Part shown: positions 8,457 to 16,656 of the stretch, piece by piece
How positions within the stretch are numbered: the first letter of the stretch is position 1
Layout: every line of letters begins with the position of its first letter
NCBI RefSeq assembly: GCF_014736495.1
Contig: NZ_MDUX01000029.1
Location: forward strand, 1-42,026
Direction of reading: 5' to 3'
Source: Candidatus Dactylopiibacterium carminicum
GTDB lineage: Bacteria; Pseudomonadota; Gammaproteobacteria; Burkholderiales; Rhodocyclaceae
DNA: 42,026 nt
Translations under genes and position numbers: made by a program
The notes under the pieces: generated by a model
What the model saw: only the letters and a program-made list of their open reading frames with translations
Told to the model about the DNA's origin: nothing
The model's database searches: none

Positions 8457-10289
8457 TCAGTTCCCCGCTGGCAGTGACCACCAGGTGCGCAGCACCCAGT
8501 CCTCGGCCTGGAAGTAGTCCGGTGCCGTGGCCGGTTGGGCGAAGCGCTTGCCGCGCCAGGCGATGCGGAAGCCGTCTGCATACCAGGCGGGGACGAAATG
8601 ATGCTCGTGGCGCAGCACGCGATCCAGCGCACGCAGGCTGGCGATCAGCGCTGGCCGGGTGGTGGCGCTGATGGCTTTCTGAAGAAGCGCGTCCACTGCC
8701 GGACTGCGGATACCCATCAGGTTGCCCGAGCCCTCCGTGTCGGCTGCCTTGCTGCCAAAGCGGTCCAGCAGCTCGGCGCCCGGGGCCTCGGAGCCGAGCA
8801 GGCGGATGCTGGTGATGTCGAAGTCGAATACATCCAGCCGCTTTTGCAGCAGGGCGAAATCGACCTGGCGGTAATCGCACTGGATGCCGAGCTTGGCCAG
8901 CGCCTGCATGTAGGGGGTGACGACGCGCGATTGTCCCCCTTCGCTGTCCAGGAATTCGATCCGGAACACTTCTCCCCTGGCATTGCGCAATGCACCGTCG
9001 CGGTAGGTCCAGCCGGCCTCGGCGAGTAGATCGCGGGCACGGCGCAGATTGGCGCGCAGGCTGTCCGGTGGCTCGGTGGTCGGCGGCATGGGCACCGGTC
9101 TGGTGAACACCTCGGGGCGAAGCTGCTTGCGTAGCGGTTCGAGCAGCGCGAGTTCATCGGCGCCGGGCAGGCCCTTGGCCTCGAAATCGCTGCCGTTGAA
9201 GTAGCCGCGCACGCGTGTGTAGCTGTTGTAGAAGAACTGGCGGTTGAGCCATTCAAAGTCCATGGCCAGGCCGATGGCTTCACGCACCCGGGCGTCCGCC
9301 AGATGCGGGCGGCGGGCATTGATCAGATAACCCTGGAAATCGCCGGCATTGCGAGCCGGCAACTTGCTGCGCACGAGGTTGCCGTTGTCGAACTGGCGTC
9401 CGGTGAAGACGCGAGCCCATTCGCGCGCGGAGAAGACTTCCACATAATCGAACTCACCGGCCTTGAAGGCTTCGGTCTGGGCGGTATTGTCCTTGTAGAT
9501 GCGGTAAGTGACGCGATCGAAGTTGAACTGGCCGCGCCGTACCGGAATATCCTTGGCCCAGTAGTCGGGATCTCGGTCGTAACTGATGTCGCGGCCGAAG
9601 CTCTGGCGGCCGATGCGATAGGGACCACTGGCGATCGGCGGCTCCATGACGATCTGGTCGAAGGGCTTGCCGGCACCCCAGTCCCGGCTGAACACCGGGA
9701 GACTGCCCACGATCAGCGGCAATTCGGCACTGGCGCGTACGAACTCGAAGCGGACGCGGCGTGAATCCAGCGCGCGTGCATCCTTTACGTCGGCGAACAG
9801 GTTGGCGTAGCCTGGATGCGCCTGCTTGCTGGTCAGCATGCGGAAGCTGTGCACCACGTCGGCAGCTTCCACGGGTTTGCCGTTATGAAAGCGCGCGGCC
9901 GGATTCAGGTGAAATGTGGCGGAGAGCTTGTCTCGTGCGACCTGGATATCGTCGGCGAGCAGGCCATAGGCGGTGGTGGGTTCATCCAGCGTGCCGGTGA
10001 GGAGGCTCTCGAAGAGCAGGCGGGAAAGGCCTGGTGGTGAAGTGCCCTTGAGCGTGAAAGGGTTGAATTTGTCGTACTGGGTGACGCGCGTGGGCGCCAC
10101 CAGCCTGATCTCGCCCTCTTTGGGCGCTTCCGGATCAACCCAGTCGAAATGCCGGAAACCCGCCGGGTACTTGATGTCGCCGAATTGCGCATAGGCGTGT
10201 GCAGCCTGCACTGGGGCGGGGGCGCTCAACCCCGTCAGGAATACGAGGAACAGGTAGCAAAGCGGTCGCCACATGCCTTGCGTTCTCAT
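8457..10289 (-). CDS. yejA: Periplasmic peptide-binding protein YejA (solute-binding family 5)
   Basis: 610 residues with an N-terminal signal peptide (MRTQGMWRPLCYLFLVFLTG...PVQAAHA, cleavage probably near residue 29). The mature part begins YAQFGDIKYPAGFRHFDWV and has the family-5 core, including FNPFTLKG, LLFESLL and the ligand-cleft stretch VRVRFEFV...LPVFSRDW. The C-terminus (HHFVPAWYADGFRIAWRGKR) is characteristic of YejA-type proteins rather than DppA. It delivers peptides to YejBE in the inner membrane. ATG 10289 lies three bases after the cimA stop, so yejA appears to be transcribed with cimA. The DUF559 gene follows after three bases. Confidence 0.92.
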   Translation of the reverse strand: MRTQGMWRPLCYLFLVFLTGLSAPAPVQAAHAYAQFGDIKYPAGFRHFDWVDPEAPKEGEIRLVAPTRVTQYDKFNPFTLKGTSPPGLSRLLFESLLTGTLDEPTTAYGLLADDIQVARDKLSATFHLNPAARFHNGKPVEAADVVHSFRMLTSKQAHPGYANLFADVKDARALDSRRVRFEFVRASAELPLIVGSLPVFSRDWGAGKPFDQIVMEPPIASGPYRIGRQSFGRDISYDRDPDYWAKDIPVRRGQFNFDRVTYRIYKDNTAQTEAFKAGEFDYVEVFSAREWARVFTGRQFDNGNLVRSKLPARNAGDFQGYLINARRPHLADARVREAIGLAMDFEWLNRQFFYNSYTRVRGYFNGSDFEAKGLPGADELALLEPLRKQLRPEVFTRPVPMPPTTEPPDSLRANLRRARDLLAEAGWTYRDGALRNARGEVFRIEFLDSEGGQSRVVTPYMQALAKLGIQCDYRQVDFALLQKRLDVFDFDITSIRLLGSEAPGAELLDRFGSKAADTEGSGNLMGIRSPAVDALLQKAISATTRPALIASLRALDRVLRHEHHFVPAWYADGFRIAWRGKRFAQPATAPDYFQAEDWVLRTWWSLPAGN

Positions 10290-10292
10290 GTT

Positions 10293-11843
10293 TCAGGTTG
10301 CCAGCTTGTATTCGATGGCATCCACCAGCGCACGCCAGGAGGCGTCGATCACGTCGGAGGATACGCCGATGGTGCTCCAGGAATTCTGTGCGTCGGCCGA
10401 TTCAATCAGCACACGCACGCGGGCAGCGGAGGCTTTGTCGGAGTCGAGTACGCGAACCTTGTAATCGGTCAGGCGCATCTCGCGCAATTGCGGGTAGAAG
10501 CGCTCCAGCGCACGGTCCAGCGCATTGACCGGGCCGTCGCCCTCGGCGGCAGTGATCTCGTCTTCGCCGTCGACACGGATCTTGATCATGGCCGACGAGT
10601 TCACGCCATTGACGCTGGGCTCATTGACGATGACCTTGAATTCCTTGAGTTCGAACGAAGGTGTGAATTTGCCCAGCATCTTGCGCACCAGCAGTTCGAA
10701 GCTGCTTTCAGCGCTCTCGAACTGATAGCCCTCGTGTTCCAGTTCCTTGAGTCGTTCGATGATGGCGTGGGTTTCAGGCGAATCCTTGGTCAGTGCAGGG
10801 TCGATGTCGTTGATCTTGCCCAGGATGGTGGAACGGCCCGCCACCTCGCTCATCAATACTCTGCGTGCATTGCCCACGGATTCCGGCGGCACGTGTTCAT
10901 AGCTGACAGGATTCTTCTTCACTGCATCGATGTGCATGCCGCCTTTGTGGGCAAAGGCGTCGGCACCGACGTAGGCTGCCTTGTCGTTATGTTCGACGTT
11001 GGCTACTTCGGAGACGAAGCGGGCCACTGGGGTAAGGTGTGGCATCGCCGCGGCGGGGATCACCGGGAACCCCAGCTTGAGCTGCAGATTGGGGATGATG
11101 GCGCAGAGATTGGCATTGCCGCAGCGCTCGCCGATGCCGTTGATGGTGCCTTGCACCTGGCTGGCGCCGGCCTGTACGGCGCGGACCGAGTTGGCCACCG
11201 CCAGCTCGCAGTCATTGTGGCAATGGATACCCACGGCAACGCCGGGGAAGCGTGAAACCACCGCGCGGGTGATTTCGAAGATCTCGTCGGGGAAACTGCC
11301 GCCATTGGTGTCGCAAAGCACAAGGCTGTCGGCGCCGCCTTCGGTTGCTGCGGCCAGCGCCTGCAGGGCGTAGTCCGGATTGGCCTTGTAACCGTCGAAG
11401 AAGTGTTCTGCATCGAACACCACTTCACGCCCCTGGGCCTTGAGCCAGGCAAGCGTGGCGCGGATTATGCGCAGATTCTCTTCCAGCGTGGTGCGCAGGA
11501 TGGCGGTGACCTGGTAGTCCCAGGTCTTGCCGAAGATCGCCACGGCCGGCGTGCCGGCGGAAAGCAGGGATTCGAGTTGCCTGTCCTCGGCCGGCTCGGC
11601 GCCGACTTTGCAGGTGCTGCCGAAGGCGATGATGCGGGCATGGCGCAGCGTCAGCTCGCGCACGCGCTCGAAGAATTCCAGATCCTTCGGATTGGAGCCC
11701 GGGTTGCCGGCTTCAATATAGGTAATGCCCAGCTCGTCGAGCTTGCGCACGATCTTGAGCTTGTCGTCCACCGAAAAGGATATTCCCTGGGCCTGCGCGC
11801 CGTCGCGCAGGGTGGTGTCGTAGGCATAAACCGGGTGAGTCAT
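10293..11843 (-). CDS. cimA: (R)-citramalate synthase CimA
   Basis: 516 residues. It condenses pyruvate with acetyl-CoA to citramalate, giving 2-oxobutyrate for isoleucine without threonine deaminase. The N-terminal TIM barrel starts MTHPVYAYDTTLRDGAQAQG, with the metal/substrate motif DTTLRDG and later GIHCHNDCELAVANS. The LeuA-type allosteric domain fills the last ~130 residues (EFKVIVNEPSVNGVNSSAMIKI). CimA is preferred over LeuA because of the QAQGISFSVDDKLKIV start and the overall length. ATG 11843 was chosen because it begins just before the conserved strand; the frame stays open to a GTG at 11873, and neither start has a strong ribosome binding site. The close junction with yejA suggests a shared transcript. 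Confidence 0.9.
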   Translation of the reverse strand: MTHPVYAYDTTLRDGAQAQGISFSVDDKLKIVRKLDELGITYIEAGNPGSNPKDLEFFERVRELTLRHARIIAFGSTCKVGAEPAEDRQLESLLSAGTPAVAIFGKTWDYQVTAILRTTLEENLRIIRATLAWLKAQGREVVFDAEHFFDGYKANPDYALQALAAATEGGADSLVLCDTNGGSFPDEIFEITRAVVSRFPGVAVGIHCHNDCELAVANSVRAVQAGASQVQGTINGIGERCGNANLCAIIPNLQLKLGFPVIPAAAMPHLTPVARFVSEVANVEHNDKAAYVGADAFAHKGGMHIDAVKKNPVSYEHVPPESVGNARRVLMSEVAGRSTILGKINDIDPALTKDSPETHAIIERLKELEHEGYQFESAESSFELLVRKMLGKFTPSFELKEFKVIVNEPSVNGVNSSAMIKIRVDGEDEITAAEGDGPVNALDRALERFYPQLREMRLTDYKVRVLDSDKASAARVRVLIESADAQNSWSTIGVSSDVIDASWRALVDAIEYKLAT

Positions 11844-12136
11844 GTTCTGGATCAAAACGGAGATGGGCTGCACAACGGGTATCCGCCAAAAACTTGGCGA
11901 AGTGCTCGAAAAGTACCACAGAACCCTCAGGAAGCTGAACCATCAGGTATTGGGGTGTTTGCCACGGGCTGGGAGTGGGCTGGGTGCCGCCAGCCTGTTG
12001 ATGTGTTGCCCCCCTTTGGGATCGTTTGCCGCAGGTGTATCTTCTGTCAGCCGTCACACGATGAATTTGCAAGAATTTTTCTGACTTCGTGGCGGGACCA
12101 ATCACATAAGAACAATTGCGGCGCTGGGGGCAGGCT
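11844..12136. other. Intergenic region between divergent cimA and the PAS/GGDEF/EAL gene
   Basis: About 290 bp with no credible gene; the open frames crossing it are shadows of cimA. It should hold promoters for both directions. A short hairpin, CGCCAA/TTGGCG (11884-11899, four-base loop), sits near the cimA start. No clear -35/-10 pair was found by eye. Confidence 0.5.
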
Positions 12137-12760
12137 TTGTTGCGAGGAGTTTTTTCGGCCAAGCGGAGGCGCGATGATGCGCGCGTCTGGCTTGGACTAT
12201 CCGTGTTCGGCGCAATGCCCGCTCATGCAAGTGGCGCGGCAGAGGGCGGTGGCACGGCCCTGATCTCCGTCATGATCGGGGCCGCATTGCTGTTGCTGCT
12301 GACGGCAGCTTTAATGTATCGCCGTCAGTTGCAGCAGATTTCGCTGCGTACCCGTGAGCTGCAGCGCTCGGAAAAGCGCTTCCGGGTGCTGGTCGAAGGC
12401 ACGAACGTGGTCGCCTGGGAGTACGACGCCGGCTCCGATGCCTTCACTTACGTCTCCGCGCCTGGCGAACACCTGTTGGGTTTCAGCCTGGATGACTGGC
12501 GACGTTCGGGGTTCTGGCGTTCCCGTCTGCATCCGGAAGATCGCGAACTGGCGCTGGCTTTCCTGCGCGACACCATGGCGTACGCGGATGCTCGCGAAGG
12601 CGAGTATCGCTTGTTGCTTGTTGCATGCGGATGGGCGCGAGATCCATGTGCGCGATCTGCGCAGTCCCATGGAAAGGCATCAGGGGCATCTCAGCGGGCT
12701 GCGTGGCATCTTTGTGGATATCACTGCACGCAAGGCCTCGGAAGCGGCATTGGAGGATAG
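12137..12760 (+). pseudogene. PAS/GGDEF/EAL protein, frameshifted N-terminal piece (membrane anchor and first PAS)
   Basis: This frame encodes a signal-like stretch VWLGLSVFGAMPAHASGAAEG and a membrane helix ISVMIGAALLLLLTAALMY. These are followed by the first half of a PAS domain (FRVLVEGTNVVAWEYDAG...GEYRLLL). It then loses homology and ends at 12760. The domain continues in the +1 frame (HADGREIHVRDL...VDITARK), so the break lies at the duplicated TTGTTGC at 12611-12624. The start is unclear: TTG codons at 12116 and 12137 are in frame, but the only good ribosome binding site (GGAGG, 12165-12169) points to ATG 12174/12177, which is in another frame. Removing one CG from 12178-12183 would join that ATG to the signal peptide. 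Confidence 0.75.
12611..12624 (+). repeat. Tandem 7-bp duplication TTGTTGC x2 causing a frameshift
   Basis: TTGTTGC occurs twice back to back at 12611-12617 and 12618-12624. With one copy, the codons read GAG TAT CGC TTG TTG CAT GCG GAT GGG, giving EYRLLHADG, a normal PAS strand-turn. With two copies the frame shifts by +1 net base and the protein is truncated at 12760. Confidence 0.85.
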
Positions 12761-15224
12761 CGAAGCGCGCTTCCGGGGTACTTTCGAGCAGGCCGCGATG
12801 GGGGTCTGTCTGTGCGCGGTCAATGGTCGTTACATGCGTGTCAATCAGCGCTACTGCGAGCTGACCGGCTATTCCGAGGTGGAGTTGCTGCTGCGGGATT
12901 TCCGCGAAATCACGCATGCCGACGATCTCGAAGCCAATGAACGCCTGCTTGATGCGCTGATCCTCGACAACACCGAGCGGCATTCGATCGAGAAACGCAT
13001 CCTGCGGCGTGATGGCGAGCTGATCTGGGTGAATCTGACCATTTCACTGGTGCGTTCGCGGCGCGGCTCGGGGCAGTTCATGGAGGTGATCGAGGACATC
13101 ACCGCCCGCAAGCATGCCGAGCGCGAGCTGCGGGAGAGCGAAGCACGCATGCGCAGCATCCTTTCCGCCATGCGTGAGGGCGTGATCATGCGTGATGCCG
13201 AAGGCGTGGTGATCATCGCGAATGCAGCGGCCCGGCGCCTGTACGGGCTCGCGCCGGAAGCGGTGTTCCCGCCGTTGCTGGAGCCCGAGGGCTATTCCTT
13301 CGTGCGCGAGGACGGCTCCGAATGCCCGGTACCTGAACTGCCTGGGGCGCGTGCCATGGTGGAAGGCTGTTCGGCCGCAGCCGTGGTGGGCATCGTGGCG
13401 GAAAACGGGCAATGCAGCTGGGTCATGGCACGGGCTGAGCCCTTGCAGCGGGATACACACACGGGCCTGTTCCCGGTGGTGCTGACGCTCAACGACCTGA
13501 CGGCGCAGCGGCGCGCGGAAGAGGAGCTGCGTCTGGCCGCGACGGTATTCGACAACAGTGTCGAAGCAATCATGATCACCGATGCCGGCAGACAGATACT
13601 GTCGGTCAACAAGGCTTTCACCGTGCTGACCGGGCACGAGCCGATGAGCGTGAGTGGCCAGACGCCGGCCATCCTCAGTTCCGTACGCCAGGGACTGAAC
13701 CAGTATGACCGCATCTGGCGCGAGGCCGCCATGCGTGGGGTCTGGCAAGGCGAGGTGTGGCAACGGCGGCGGGAAGGTGGTGAATTCCCTGTCTGGCTGT
13801 CGATCAGCGTGGTGCGGGATCGTGGCGGGGCGATTGCCAATTTCGTCGCGGTGTTTTCGGACATTACCGAGCGCAAGGCCAATGAAGCGCGTATCGCCTT
13901 TCTCGCGCATCACGATCCGCTCACGTCACTCCCCAACCGAACACTTTTCCAGGACCGTCTGGAGCAGGCGCTGGCGCGCTGCGAGCGTAACGGCGGGCGG
14001 CTGGCGTTGCTGTTTCTGGACCTCGACCGGTTCAAGACCATCAACGACTCGCTCGGCCATCTTGCCGGAGACCGTCTGCTGCAGGCCGTAGCCGAACGGC
14101 TGCGCCACTGCGTGCGTGACACCGACACCATCTGCCGTCAGGGCGGTGACGAATTCATCATCGTCCTGCCGGACGTGCTGGATTCCGAGGTCTCGGCGCG
14201 GGTGGCCGAAAAGATCCTGCGTCGTCTGGCCGAGCCTTTCGAGATCGATGGCAATGCGCTGGGCACCTCCTTCTCCATCGGCATTGCGGTGTACCCGAAC
14301 GATGGTCGCCAGGCTTCCGTACTGATGAAGAATGCCGATACCGCGATGTATCACGCCAAGGAAAGCGGGCGGAATACCTATCGCTTCTTCACCGAAGCCA
14401 TGAATGCCAACGCATTGGAACGCCTGCAGGTGGAGAATCAGTTACGTCAGGCGCTTGAGCGTAGCGAGCTGCTGCTGCACTTCCAGCCCCAGGTCGAGCT
14501 TTCCAGCGGGCGCATCGTCGGTGGCGAGGCCTTGTTGCGTTGGCAGTCGGAAGTGCTGGGCTTCGTGCCGCCCGGGCGTTTCATTCCCATCGCCGAAGAG
14601 TCCGGATTGATCGTGCCGATCGGGCGTTGGGTGCTCTGGGAAGCCTGTCGGCAGGCCAAGCGCTGGCTCGTCGAAGGGCAGGCCCGTGTGACGGTGGCCG
14701 TCAATATTTCTGCCTTGCAGTTCCGCCGCGAGGATATCGTCGAGCTGGTCAGCCAGGCCCTGGCCGAGACCGGATTGCCGCCTTCCTGCCTGGAGCTGGA
14801 GCTGACCGAATCCTTGCTCATGGAGCAGGCCGAGGATGTGCTGGATACCGTGCAGTGCCTGAAAAATCTGGGAGTCCGACTTTCTATCGATGACTTCGGC
14901 ACCGGCTATTCCTCACTGTCCTACCTCAAGCGTTTTGCCGTCGATCGGCTGAAGATCGATCAGGGGTTCGTACGCGACATGGTCGAGGACCCGGACGATG
15001 CCGCCATCGTGCGCTCCATCATTCAGCTGGGGCGAAGCCTCAAGCTGGATGTCATCGCGGAGGGCGCTGAGTCCCGCACCCAGGTGGATTTCCTGATCAG
15101 CGAGGGATGTCGCGAGGCGCAAGGCTACTATTTCTGCCCGCCGGTGACGCCTGAGGTATTCGCACAGATGATCAGTTCCAGTCCCGACCCGTCCGAATGG
15201 CAGCGAGAAGCAAGAAGGGCTTGA
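12618..15224 (+). CDS. PAS/GGDEF/EAL c-di-GMP signalling protein, main part
   Basis: 869 codons from the frameshift to the stop. In order: the end of PAS1 (HADGREIHVRDL...DITARK); PAS2 (SEARFRGTFEQAAMGVCLC...VIEDITARK); PAS3 (RSILSAMREGVIMRDAEG...); PAS4 (DNSVEAIMITDAG...VFSDITERK). A diguanylate cyclase domain follows with intact GGDEF at 14142-14156 and an RxxD product-inhibition site (RDTD) five residues before it. Last is a phosphodiesterase domain with intact EAL (14526-14534), ELTESLLM, and DDFGTGYSSLSYLKRF. Both catalytic domains look competent. TTG 12618 or ATG 12669 could start a soluble product lacking the membrane anchor. The parent gene is broken at 12611-12624, so function depends on whether the duplication is real and reversible. 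Confidence 0.88.
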   Translation: MLHADGREIHVRDLRSPMERHQGHLSGLRGIFVDITARKASEAALEDSEARFRGTFEQAAMGVCLCAVNGRYMRVNQRYCELTGYSEVELLLRDFREITHADDLEANERLLDALILDNTERHSIEKRILRRDGELIWVNLTISLVRSRRGSGQFMEVIEDITARKHAERELRESEARMRSILSAMREGVIMRDAEGVVIIANAAARRLYGLAPEAVFPPLLEPEGYSFVREDGSECPVPELPGARAMVEGCSAAAVVGIVAENGQCSWVMARAEPLQRDTHTGLFPVVLTLNDLTAQRRAEEELRLAATVFDNSVEAIMITDAGRQILSVNKAFTVLTGHEPMSVSGQTPAILSSVRQGLNQYDRIWREAAMRGVWQGEVWQRRREGGEFPVWLSISVVRDRGGAIANFVAVFSDITERKANEARIAFLAHHDPLTSLPNRTLFQDRLEQALARCERNGGRLALLFLDLDRFKTINDSLGHLAGDRLLQAVAERLRHCVRDTDTICRQGGDEFIIVLPDVLDSEVSARVAEKILRRLAEPFEIDGNALGTSFSIGIAVYPNDGRQASVLMKNADTAMYHAKESGRNTYRFFTEAMNANALERLQVENQLRQALERSELLLHFQPQVELSSGRIVGGEALLRWQSEVLGFVPPGRFIPIAEESGLIVPIGRWVLWEACRQAKRWLVEGQARVTVAVNISALQFRREDIVELVSQALAETGLPPSCLELELTESLLMEQAEDVLDTVQCLKNLGVRLSIDDFGTGYSSLSYLKRFAVDRLKIDQGFVRDMVEDPDDAAIVRSIIQLGRSLKLDVIAEGAESRTQVDFLISEGCREAQGYYFCPPVTPEVFAQMISSSPDPSEWQREARRA

Positions 15225-15433
15225 GTTTCCGGGCTGCTGAGGCCAGAATCGCCCTGTCGTCGAGGCTGCAGCGGTGCGATGCAGCTTCAAGGCCCGTCCC
15301 GCAAGGCATAGGCCCGGCTTTTTGTGTGAGGTAAGCACTGGTTTTCCCTGATCGCCAAGGCGTTCTTCTGCACTGATATTGCACATCTTCAACGCCTGGG
15401 CTTGAAGTCCATTCCATCAACCGGAGATAACGC

Positions 15434-15733
15434 ATGAACAAATCCGACCTGCTTGCAGCCATTGCAGCCAAGACCAATCAGTCCAAGGTTGCTACCGGCG
15501 AGTTTCTTGACGCCGCCATCGCCGTGATCGAGGAAGCTGTTGCCACTGGCGATTCCGTGACCCTGGTGGGCTTCGGCACTTTCAAGGCCGCCGCACGCGC
15601 CGCACGCGAAGGCAAGAACCCCAAGACCGGCGAAAAGATCAAGATCGCCGCGACCACGGTGCCGCGTTTCTCCGCCGGTGCTGGCTTCAAGGCCAAGGTT
15701 GCCGCAGGCAAGGTCAAGAAGGCCAAGAAGTAA
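15434..15733 (+). CDS. HU-family histone-like DNA-binding protein
   Basis: 99 residues: MNKSDLLAAIAAKTNQSK, then GDSVTLVGFGTFK, AREGKNPKTGEKI (the DNA-intercalating beta arm region) and PRFSAGAGFKAKV. A lysine-rich tail KVKKAKK extends beyond the usual ~90 residues. HU dimers bend and compact DNA. The GGAG at 15422-15425 gives a good start. It is monocistronic, with a 209-bp upstream region (15225-15433) in which no confident promoter was picked out, and a strong terminator downstream. HupB is the likeliest orthologue; IHF subunits are less likely because the GKNPKTGE arm is HU-like. Confidence 0.93.
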   Translation: MNKSDLLAAIAAKTNQSKVATGEFLDAAIAVIEEAVATGDSVTLVGFGTFKAAARAAREGKNPKTGEKIKIAATTVPRFSAGAGFKAKVAAGKVKKAKK

Positions 15734-15754
15734 TTCTTTCCAGGGCCAAAAAAG

Positions 15755-15783
15755 AAAACGGCGTCCCGAGGGGCGCCGTTTTT
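15755..15783. terminator. Bidirectional intrinsic terminator between the HU gene and nrtR
   Basis: AACGGCG-T-CCC pairs with GGGCGCCGTT across a GAG loop, with one bulged T. TTTTT follows at 15779-15783, and AAAAAAGAAAA precedes the stem to serve the minus strand. It lies between two convergent genes. Confidence 0.85.
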
Positions 15784-15798
15784 CATATCCGGTATGTC

Positions 15799-16503
15799 TC
15801 AATCTGGATTGATGGCCCGATCTGTAGTGGAAAGTAGCTTGCGATAGGCCTGTTTGAGCCGATACAACTGGGCGGGCCGATTGGCTCGGCCGGTTTCGCG
15901 GGCGCCCTGTACAGGTTCGAGGATGTCGAGTTCATCCATCTTGCGGCGAAAACTCACCTTGTTGATCGATTCACCCAGCAAGGCTTCATAGACAGCCTGA
16001 AGCTGGGGCAACGTGAATTGCTCACCACAGAGGAAGACCGGCAGCGAGGAATAGCTGCTCTTGCTGCGGACCCGGGCGACTGCGGCCTGCACAATGTCGC
16101 GGTGGTCGAAGGGGAGCCCCTTGAGCGGGTCCACGGCAAGCAGCTGGATTTCCGGGTGATGCTCAAGTTCGAGCAGGCTGGCTGGCACCAGCGCGTAATA
16201 GGCCACCGAAATCGACCAGCCGCGTGGATCGCGCGCACGTCCGGAAAATGTCGCCAGCTGTTCCAGGTAAGGGCTGACGATGGCTGTTTTCTCAAACAGG
16301 ATGCGTGCCGCGGCGCTTTCCGTATCTTCATCCTCGTCAGCGCGGACGTAGCCGCCCGGCAGGGCGAGCGCTCCGGCGAAAGGCTCGTGTTCGCGCCGTA
16401 ACAGGGCCACGTGCAAGGCAGCATCCTTCAGGCTCAGCAGGACCACATCGACGGTGCAGATGATGGTTTCACGACTCACGTTCGGATTTCCTGTTGGTTG
16501 CAT
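15799..16503 (-). CDS. nrtR: NrtR, Nudix-related transcriptional repressor of NAD biosynthesis
   Basis: 234 residues. The N-terminal domain has the Nudix fold (IICTVDVVLLSLKDAALHV, LALPGGYVRADEDED), but its Nudix box is degraded: the REUxEExGU part reads ARILFEKTAI, so hydrolysis is unlikely. The C-terminal ~80 residues form the winged helix (LPQLQAVYEALLGESINKVSFRRKMDEL). This is the NrtR architecture, a repressor whose DNA binding is relieved by ADP-ribose in characterised members. It is divergent from the nicotinamidase-like gene that starts an NAD salvage operon, the classic NrtR context. It most likely controls the shared 153-bp intergenic region. Confidence 0.9.
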   Translation of the reverse strand: MQPTGNPNVSRETIICTVDVVLLSLKDAALHVALLRREHEPFAGALALPGGYVRADEDEDTESAAARILFEKTAIVSPYLEQLATFSGRARDPRGWSISVAYYALVPASLLELEHHPEIQLLAVDPLKGLPFDHRDIVQAAVARVRSKSSYSSLPVFLCGEQFTLPQLQAVYEALLGESINKVSFRRKMDELDILEPVQGARETGRANRPAQLYRLKQAYRKLLSTTDRAINPD

Positions 16504-16548
16504 CTGGAAACAAACGGCAAGAGGCTTTCAACAAGCAGGCCAGAACTG

Positions 16549-16584
16549 TAACACCTGTTTTCCTCATGTGCCTATCTGGTGTTA
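16549..16584. promoter_or_regulatory. Candidate NrtR operator half-sites
   Basis: TAACACC (16549-16555) and GGTGTTA (16578-16584) are exact inverted repeats in the nrtR/pncA-like intergenic region. The second half ends two bases before the proposed -35 element. The 22-bp gap is longer than a simple dimer site would need, so the assignment is tentative. Confidence 0.35.
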
Positions 16585-16585
16585 G

Positions 16586-16614
16586 TTGAGAAATGAATCT
16601 AAGTGGCGTACAGT
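16586..16614 (+). promoter_or_regulatory. Probable sigma-70 promoter of the NAD salvage operon
   Basis: TTGAGA (16586-16591), a 17-bp spacer, then TACAGT (16609-16614): five of six and four of six consensus matches at optimal spacing. Transcription would start near 16621, 36 bp before the ATG at 16657. Confidence 0.5.
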
Positions 16615-16656
16615 GCTCCGAGGCGCCACCAGCCGGATTTGCTCAGGATTGATCTC

